Shown: one piece after another, positions 6,560 to 10,000 of the stretch | Position numbering within the stretch: the stretch's first letter is position 1 | Layout: every line of letters begins with the position of its first letter | Translations under genes and position numbers: made by a program | The notes under the pieces: generated by a model | Told to the model about the DNA's origin: nothing | The model's input: only the letters and a program-made list of their open reading frames with translations | The model's database searches: none | NCBI GenBank assembly: GCA_020217265.1 | Contig: JAIWOS010000077.1 | Span: 1 to 10,000, forward strand | Source: Thiobacillus sp. | Lineage (GTDB): Bacteria > Pseudomonadota > Gammaproteobacteria > Burkholderiales > Thiobacillaceae | Direction of reading: 5' to 3' | Length of the DNA stretch: 10,000 nucleotides

Positions 6560-6769
6560 ATGTGGCAACGCTACTTGTTGCGCCTGCTGGTCGCCTTGTC
6601 GGCCGTCATCAGCATCGGCGGCATTCTCTGGATGACTTTCGCTCCACCGCCCGGCATGAAGGCGACCCGTGAGGGCGTGCCTTATTTCACGCCGCCGGTG
6701 ATCCATCCGGTGAGCGGCGAGGCGATCGCGGTGGAAACCCTGGTGCGCCACTACAAGGGAGGGAAGTGA
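6560..6769 (+). CDS. Small single-pass membrane protein, unknown function
   Basis: 69 aa, not recognised. Residues 6-28 (start LLRLLVALSAVISIGG) form one membrane helix preceded by two arginines, so an N-in orientation with the tail outside is likely. The tail is proline rich (APPPG, then YFTPPVIHPVSGEA) and ends in a charged VRHYKGGK. No cysteine is present. It begins four bases after the TusA stop and its own TGA overlaps the ATG of the next, 28-aa gene, so it is embedded in the operon. It may be a small subunit or tether of the membrane transporter, which is inference from position only. Confidence 0.65.
   Translation: MWQRYLLRLLVALSAVISIGGILWMTFAPPPGMKATREGVPYFTPPVIHPVSGEAIAVETLVRHYKGGK
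6755..6762 (+). promoter_or_regulatory. Ribosome binding site for the 28-aa gene
   Basis: AAGGGAGG is a strong Shine-Dalgarno sequence six bases before ATG 6769, inside the last codons of the preceding gene. It is the main evidence that the 28-aa frame is translated. Confidence 0.65.
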
Positions 6770-6855
6770 TGGATTGGCAAGTGGTCTGGCATGGCGGTTT
6801 GTTCTGTCTCGCCATGGGCATGATGTATCTCGCGTTTTTCAGTGACTCCCTGTGA
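6769..6855 (+). CDS. 28-aa membrane microprotein
   Basis: A very small frame, ATG 6769 to TGA 6855, encoding 28 residues: starts MDWQVVWHGG, hydrophobic core LFCLAMGMMYLAFF, ends SDSL. It would form one short transmembrane helix with a single cysteine (C13) and several methionines. Support for translation is contextual but good: AAGGGAGG (6755-6762) lies six bases upstream, the start overlaps the preceding stop (TGATG), and the next gene's ribosome binding site overlaps its stop. Without it a gap of nearly 100 bases would break an otherwise gapless operon. I do not recognise a family; CydX-like small subunits of membrane complexes are an analogy only. Confidence 0.6.
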   Translation: MDWQVVWHGGLFCLAMGMMYLAFFSDSL

Positions 6856-6865
6856 GGAAGAGAAA

Positions 6866-7141
6866 ATGCTCGATCGCACCGGCGTGATCTTCTGCTCCGT
6901 CAGCATCGCCATTGCGGCGATTGTCTGCATTGGCGGCTTCCGGCTGGCCGCGATGCCGAAGAACGCGATTGCGGCCGCCAAGGTCCCCGTTCCTCCCGAG
7001 ACCCTTCCCGAACTGGATCTGGGCAGCTTCGGCAGGGTGAGCGTGCTCGAGCTGATGGGCTACTACATCGACAATCCGCCCGCCCCGGCCGCCACTGGCG
7101 CGGGGGCGCCGGCCGCCCCCAGACGTTTCGGTGGCTGCTGA
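6866..7141 (+). CDS. Membrane-anchored small protein with C-terminal GGC tail, unknown function
   Basis: 91 aa, family not recognised. Residues 6-29 form one membrane helix (VIFCSVSIAIAAIVCIGGF, C10 and C21 within it). A soluble part follows with a distinctive FGRVSVLELMGYYIDNPP (55-72), then an Ala/Pro/Gly-rich flexible stretch (73-86) and a terminus RRFGGC in which the last residue is cysteine. The flanks (D3, R4 before; R26, K32, K39 after) favour the tail on the cytoplasmic side, but weakly. GAGGAAG (6854-6860) supports ATG 6866, and its TGA overlaps the next ATG. A mobile tail ending in cysteine recalls the DsrC swinging arm, so a tethered sulfur acceptor is conceivable. This is a hypothesis from sequence shape, not homology. 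Confidence 0.7.
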   Translation: MLDRTGVIFCSVSIAIAAIVCIGGFRLAAMPKNAIAAAKVPVPPETLPELDLGSFGRVSVLELMGYYIDNPPAPAATGAGAPAAPRRFGGC

Positions 7142-7740
7142 TGCTGCGCGCGCTGTTCGCTGCCTGGAGCATCGTCGCCTTGCCGGCGCTGGCGGCGGCC
7201 GATTTCGGCATGACGGCAAAAGTCGGCGCTGGCGATACGGCAATCGACGTGCGTCCACTCGAGCAATGCCGGGCCGCGTCGCTGCCCGGCGCGCGCTGCC
7301 TGCCGCCGTCGGAATTCCTCGGTCTGCGCGGCCAGTTGCCGAGCGAGCGCGACTTGCTCTGGCTGCTGGGCGCCGCCGGCCTCGATGGCAGCGAGCGCGT
7401 GGTCGTCGCCGGCGACAGCGATGGCGCACGCGAGTTCGTCGCCGGCCTGCTTTATCTCGCCGGCCAGCGTGAGGTGCGCGTGCTTGCAATGCCATTGACG
7501 CCGCTGGTCTCCGCCCGCAGCGATGCCGTGCCCGGGCAAGAGCGCGCACTGGTGCGTACGAAAGTGTTCGCTGCGCCGATGCGCGATGCACTCTGGATCG
7601 TCCACCCACGCGAAGCAAATGGCGGGCCGGTCATTCTTGCCACGGATGCCTATACGGCGATCCGCCGCTTCACGCGCCAGCTGCTCGACACCGGCCAGGC
7701 CATCCGCGTCGGCTGGGCGCTCGACGGGGAGAAACGATGA
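7141..7740 (+). CDS. Exported rhodanese-like domain protein without catalytic cysteine
   Basis: 199 aa. A signal peptide is likely (LRALFAAWSIVALPALAAA, cleavage near residue 20), so it acts in the periplasm. Residues about 33-120 look like one rhodanese domain: AIDVRPLEQCRAASLPGARCLP matches the opening strand and the pattern IDVR...lPGA, and ERVVVAGDSDGAREFVAGLLYLAG matches the active-loop region followed by a helix. The loop has GDSDGA where an active enzyme has a cysteine, as in the inactive N-terminal domains of tandem rhodaneses. Its only cysteines, C43 and C53, could form a disulfide. Residues 121-199 are not recognised. It starts in overlap with the upstream stop, and its own stop overlaps the DsrE-like gene. 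Possibly it binds rather than cleaves a sulfur compound. Family moderate, function unknown. Confidence 0.65.
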   Translation: MLRALFAAWSIVALPALAAADFGMTAKVGAGDTAIDVRPLEQCRAASLPGARCLPPSEFLGLRGQLPSERDLLWLLGAAGLDGSERVVVAGDSDGAREFVAGLLYLAGQREVRVLAMPLTPLVSARSDAVPGQERALVRTKVFAAPMRDALWIVHPREANGGPVILATDAYTAIRRFTRQLLDTGQAIRVGWALDGEKR

Positions 7741-8024
7741 ACATCCTGTTCCATGTCACGACCGCGAACAGCGGCACCTTGCTCAAATCGCTGGCGCTTG
7801 CCGCGCGACGGGCGAACGCCAGCTTCGCGGTTTTTTTCACCCATGAGGGTGTCAGCAACCTCGAAGATGCCGAACTGCTTGCCGCTCTTTCCGGCAGCCG
7901 GGCGGTGGTCTGCGAGGAATCGTGGCGTCGTTTCCGTCCCGGCTTCGATTGCCCGGTGGAACAGGGCAGCCAGACGACCAACAGCGCTTTGGTGGGCGAG
8001 GCGGAAAGGGTGGTGAGCCTGTGA
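7737..8024 (+). CDS. DsrE-like protein, cysteine retained
   Basis: 95 aa, a shortened member of the DsrE/TusD fold family of cytoplasmic sulfur-transfer proteins. MNILFHVTTANSGTLLKSLA gives the first strand and helix, FAVFFTHEGVSN matches the FFYHDGV motif of DsrE, AVVCEESW carries C59 at the place of the DsrE persulfide cysteine, and ALVGEAERVVSL matches the closing strand of the family. A second cysteine is C72. It lacks about 35 residues compared with DsrE/TusD. GGGGAG (7726-7731) lies five bases before ATG 7737, which overlaps the upstream stop as ATGA. It probably exchanges persulfide sulfur with the TusA-like protein in the operon; this is inferred from family precedent. It may form a complex with the next two small proteins, as DsrEFH does. 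Confidence 0.72.
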   Translation: MNILFHVTTANSGTLLKSLALAARRANASFAVFFTHEGVSNLEDAELLAALSGSRAVVCEESWRRFRPGFDCPVEQGSQTTNSALVGEAERVVSL

Positions 8025-8299
8025 GCGAGAAAAACATCCTCGTGCTGGCGCGCCGCGATCATGCCGAAGCGATGCGCGTGGCGGCGGGGCTGACGATCTT
8101 CGGCCACCGTGTCGGTCTCGTCTTCATGGACCGGCCCGTCGAGGAATCGGCGGAAAACGCCGCCAACGCCGAATTGCTGGAAATGTGCGACATCGTGCCG
8201 CAGACGACCGTCGCGACGATGGCCGACGAACTGAAGCTGCTCGATCCGACTGCACTCGCCGCGGTCATGGACGGTGCCGACCTCGTGCTCTCGCTGTGA
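8021..8299 (+). CDS. DsrE/F-like small protein, GTG start
   Basis: 92 aa cytoplasmic protein. The pattern KNILVLARRDHAEAMRVAAG, VGLVFMDRPVEES, and the ending AAVMDGADLVLSL repeats the strand-helix-strand order and the terminal strand of the preceding protein, so I take it as a paralogue with the DsrE/F fold. Its only cysteine is C56 (LLEMCDIVPQ), located after the second strand near the position of the persulfide cysteine. GTG 8021 is chosen because it overlaps the previous stop as GTGA and yields a strand right at the N-terminus; in-frame upstream codons would run through the neighbour. The ribosome binding site is weak, fitting translational coupling. Identification rests on pattern and context, not on a strong motif. 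Confidence 0.6.
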   Translation: MSEKNILVLARRDHAEAMRVAAGLTIFGHRVGLVFMDRPVEESAENAANAELLEMCDIVPQTTVATMADELKLLDPTALAAVMDGADLVLSL

Positions 8300-8309
8300 G
8301 AACGACGCC

Positions 8310-8495
8310 ATGAACATCCTGCAACTGAATACCGGTCTGTTTCCCGACGCGCAGACCGTGACTGCCGCCTTGCGGCTGATGGCTGCGACGCATCGCGTCG
8401 CGGTCGTCGATGTGACGCGCCGGGACATGAGAGAAAGCGATTGGGACGAGGTGATGGCAAGCATCCTCGCCGCCGATCGCGTCATCACGACGTAA
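8310..8495 (+). CDS. Very short DsrE-like protein without cysteine
   Basis: 61 aa. It opens MNILQLNTGLFPDAQTVTAA and closes SILAADRVITT, the same first strand and last strand pattern as the two genes before it, with VAVVDVTRRDM as a middle strand. It contains no cysteine, so it could not itself carry persulfide. It may be a structural third subunit, comparable to the way DsrF/DsrH accompany DsrE, or a degenerate copy. It begins ten bases after the preceding stop with a weak ribosome binding site and is followed after 21 bases by the tandem rhodanese gene. Existence as a gene is supported by operon spacing and by the conserved ends; family assignment is tentative. Confidence 0.5.
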   Translation: MNILQLNTGLFPDAQTVTAALRLMAATHRVAVVDVTRRDMRESDWDEVMASILAADRVITT

Positions 8496-8516
8496 TCACC
8501 TGATGGAGGAGACGCC

Positions 8517-9449
8517 ATGAAACAATTGATGAACCTCGGCCGCGCGCTCGGGATGGTCGCGGCCTTCCTTTTCAGCCTCGTGACCGCGGCCCTCGCCGCC
8601 GAACCGCTGGTCGACGTCGCCTGGCTGAAAGCCAATCTCGGCAAGCCGGACATCGTCATCGTCGACATCCAGCCCGCCAGCGATTTCCTGCGCGGCCACA
8701 TTCCCGGTGCAGCCAATACCGACTTCGCCAAGTCGGGCTGGCGCGAGGATCGTGCCGACAAGGTGCCCGACATGCTGCCGGCGAAATTCGACAAACTTGC
8801 TGCCCACATCGGCAGCCTCGGCGTCGACAATTCCAGCCACGTGATCCTCGTCGCTCCCGGCAGCTCATACCTCGACATGGGCTGGGCGACACGCATCTAC
8901 TGGACGTTCAAGACGCTCGGCCACGACAACGTGTCGATCCTCAATGGCGGCATGGCCGCTTGGACGAAAGACAAGGCGAACCCCCTGGAAACCGGCGCCG
9001 CAAAAGTCGCGGCCAAGACTTTCACCCCGCATCCACGCATGGACATGCTCGCCACCGTCGATGACGTCAAAGCCGCAATTGCCTCCAAGAAGGCAGTGCT
9101 CGTCGACAGCCGGCCGGAAGACCAGTTCTCGGGCATCAATCGTAACCCGAAGGCGTCCGAGAACGGCACGCTGCCCGGCGCGAAGAATCTGCCGACCGGC
9201 TGGTTCACCGAGAACGGCGGCGGGATGTTCCGCGACAAAGCAACGATCGAGAAGCTCTACAAGCATGCCGGCGTGTCTACCGCAGGCGAGCAGATCAATT
9301 TCTGCAACACCGGTCACCTGGCCTCGATCGGCTGGTTCGTCTCCAGCGAGCTTCTCGGCAACAAGAAGGCGAAGCTCTACGACGGTTCGATGACCGAATG
9401 GACGCTCACCAAAGCCGGCCCGGTAGAACAGCACGTCAAGCTGCAATAA
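8517..9449 (+). CDS. Exported tandem-domain thiosulfate sulfurtransferase (rhodanese)
   Basis: 310 aa. A signal peptide (MVAAFLFSLVTAALA, cleavage near 27) directs it to the periplasm. The first rhodanese domain (about 32-152) has IVDIQPASDFLRGHIPGA and NGGMAAW but no active cysteine (VAPGSSYLDMGWATR in the loop). The second (about 176-300) has VLVDSRPEDQFSG, GTLPGAKNLP and the active loop CNTGHLAS with catalytic C263, the only cysteine of the protein, then LYDGSMTEW. This is the normal layout of SseA/RhdA-type enzymes, which transfer sulfane sulfur from thiosulfate or mercaptopyruvate to a thiophilic acceptor. GGAGGAG (8505-8511) precedes ATG 8517. Periplasmic location next to an exported inactive rhodanese and a cytochrome suggests a role in handling external reduced sulfur. 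Donor and acceptor are unknown. Confidence 0.87.
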   Translation: MKQLMNLGRALGMVAAFLFSLVTAALAAEPLVDVAWLKANLGKPDIVIVDIQPASDFLRGHIPGAANTDFAKSGWREDRADKVPDMLPAKFDKLAAHIGSLGVDNSSHVILVAPGSSYLDMGWATRIYWTFKTLGHDNVSILNGGMAAWTKDKANPLETGAAKVAAKTFTPHPRMDMLATVDDVKAAIASKKAVLVDSRPEDQFSGINRNPKASENGTLPGAKNLPTGWFTENGGGMFRDKATIEKLYKHAGVSTAGEQINFCNTGHLASIGWFVSSELLGNKKAKLYDGSMTEWTLTKAGPVEQHVKLQ

Positions 9450-10000
9450 GGCTTTTCCTGCTGTCGTGTCTCGCGAGTCTTCAGCTCGCGGGCGCGGCAT
9501 GGGCCGACGAGGCGGCGGCCTGGCGTCTTGGTGCGGAATTGCTGATCCTCTCCGGCGACGCGCACCGTCTGGCCCATGACCGGCTGGGCCTGCAGGAACG
9601 CGCCGGGTTGCAGAGCCGGATTGCGGGAGGGCTTGCCTCCCTGCCGCTCGCCTTGCGCCGCGCCGGCGCCGATGCGCGGCCTGCCGGCCGACTGCGCGCC
9701 GCATTCGGACGCGGAGACTGGCAAGCCTTTGCCGCCGAGGCCGAACGGCTTGCCAAACGTTTCCCCTTTTCCCCCGCCTTTGCCGCGACTCAGGCGACGC
9801 CGGCGCGCATCGCCGCCGGCCGCCGCTTGCACGCAGAAACCTGCGCTGGCTGCCATGACGCCGATTGGGGTGACGTTCCGCTGCCAGCCCGAAACCTGAA
9901 CCGCATGGCGGCGGCGATGCCACGCGCGGAATTCGCCGCGCGGCTTTGGCTCGGCGTGCGCGCGACGCGCGAGCTCGCCTATGCCAACCCTTTCGATGAC
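9398..10000 (+). CDS. Exported c-type cytochrome (5' part; continues past the window)
   Basis: Open frame from 9398 to the window end, 201 codons without a stop. A signal peptide is clear (residues 18-36, RLFLLSCLASLQLAGAAWA before DEA). Residues 37-135 contain no cysteine and form an alanine/leucine/arginine-rich, probably helical region that I do not recognise. Then comes a c-type haem site ETCAGCHDADW with C149, C152 and H153, and a helix MPRAEFAARLWLGVRATREL. The start is uncertain: ATG 9398 overlaps the rhodanese gene by 52 bases and has a poor ribosome binding site, but gives a basic n-region; the only later alternatives before the signal peptide core are ATA 9446 or CTG 9458. It would serve as periplasmic electron acceptor or donor for the sulfur locus, or be part of a diheme protein whose remainder lies outside. 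Confidence 0.75.
   Translation, partial: MDAHQSRPGRTARQAAIRLFLLSCLASLQLAGAAWADEAAAWRLGAELLILSGDAHRLAHDRLGLQERAGLQSRIAGGLASLPLALRRAGADARPAGRLRAAFGRGDWQAFAAEAERLAKRFPFSPAFAATQATPARIAAGRRLHAETCAGCHDADWGDVPLPARNLNRMAAAMPRAEFAARLWLGVRATRELAYANPFDD

Noticed and set aside
6839..7618. A 259-codon minus-strand frame opposite the small membrane and rhodanese-like genes
   Set aside because: Arginine/alanine-rich shadow without motifs; the plus strand has coupled genes with ribosome binding sites and signal/TM features.
7670..8896. A 408-codon minus-strand frame opposite the DsrE-like trio
   Set aside because: Long, but serine/arginine-rich and motif-free, and it is antisense to four spaced plus-strand genes including a clear rhodanese.

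Overview
The window is high-GC, densely coded DNA that looks proteobacterial. Betaproteobacterial sulfur oxidisers or denitrifiers of the Thiobacillus/Rhodocyclales type are my best guess, from protein style and gene content only; no rRNA or other marker gene is present to confirm it. I see 20 genes, 19 on the + strand and one on the - strand. No tRNA, rRNA, CRISPR array or insertion sequence is visible.

Region 1 (1-3266) is an arsenic-resistance operon reading rightward. It holds the 3' end of an ArsR-type repressor with a three-cysteine arsenite site, a low-molecular-weight-phosphatase-type arsenate reductase (arsC), an Acr3 arsenite exporter, a SigZ-like ECF sigma factor joined to acr3 by an ATGA overlap, and a His-rich cation diffusion facilitator. 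ArsC would reduce arsenate to arsenite, Acr3 would export it, and ArsR would derepress the set when arsenite binds.

Region 2 (3328-4658) is a translationally coupled pair: a small CxxC thioredoxin-fold protein and an ArsP/DUF318-family permease with a TPFCSCSA motif. A nested hairpin follows the permease and probably separates it from the convergent - strand gene.

Region 3 (4640-10000) is the most interesting part. A small cysteine-rich ribbon-helix-helix protein is divergent from a tightly packed run of at least 12 + strand genes that look like a sulfur-transfer system. The run comprises two YeeE/YedE (TsuA-like) transporter halves as separate genes in the order opposite to the fused protein, a TusA-like carrier, three very small membrane proteins (69, 28 and 91 aa, the last ending in GGC), an exported rhodanese-like domain without its catalytic cysteine, three miniature DsrE-like proteins (95, 92 and 61 aa), an exported tandem rhodanese with an intact active-site cysteine, and the start of an exported c-type cytochrome that runs off the window. 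Most junctions are overlaps or gaps under 25 bp, so these genes are probably one transcript.

A plausible reading, which is inference, is that the transporter brings reduced sulfur in or out, TusA/DsrE-type proteins relay persulfide sulfur in the cytoplasm, the exported rhodaneses act on thiosulfate or persulfide in the periplasm, and the cytochrome takes electrons. I know the component families, but I do not recognise this exact combination or the small membrane proteins as a named system.
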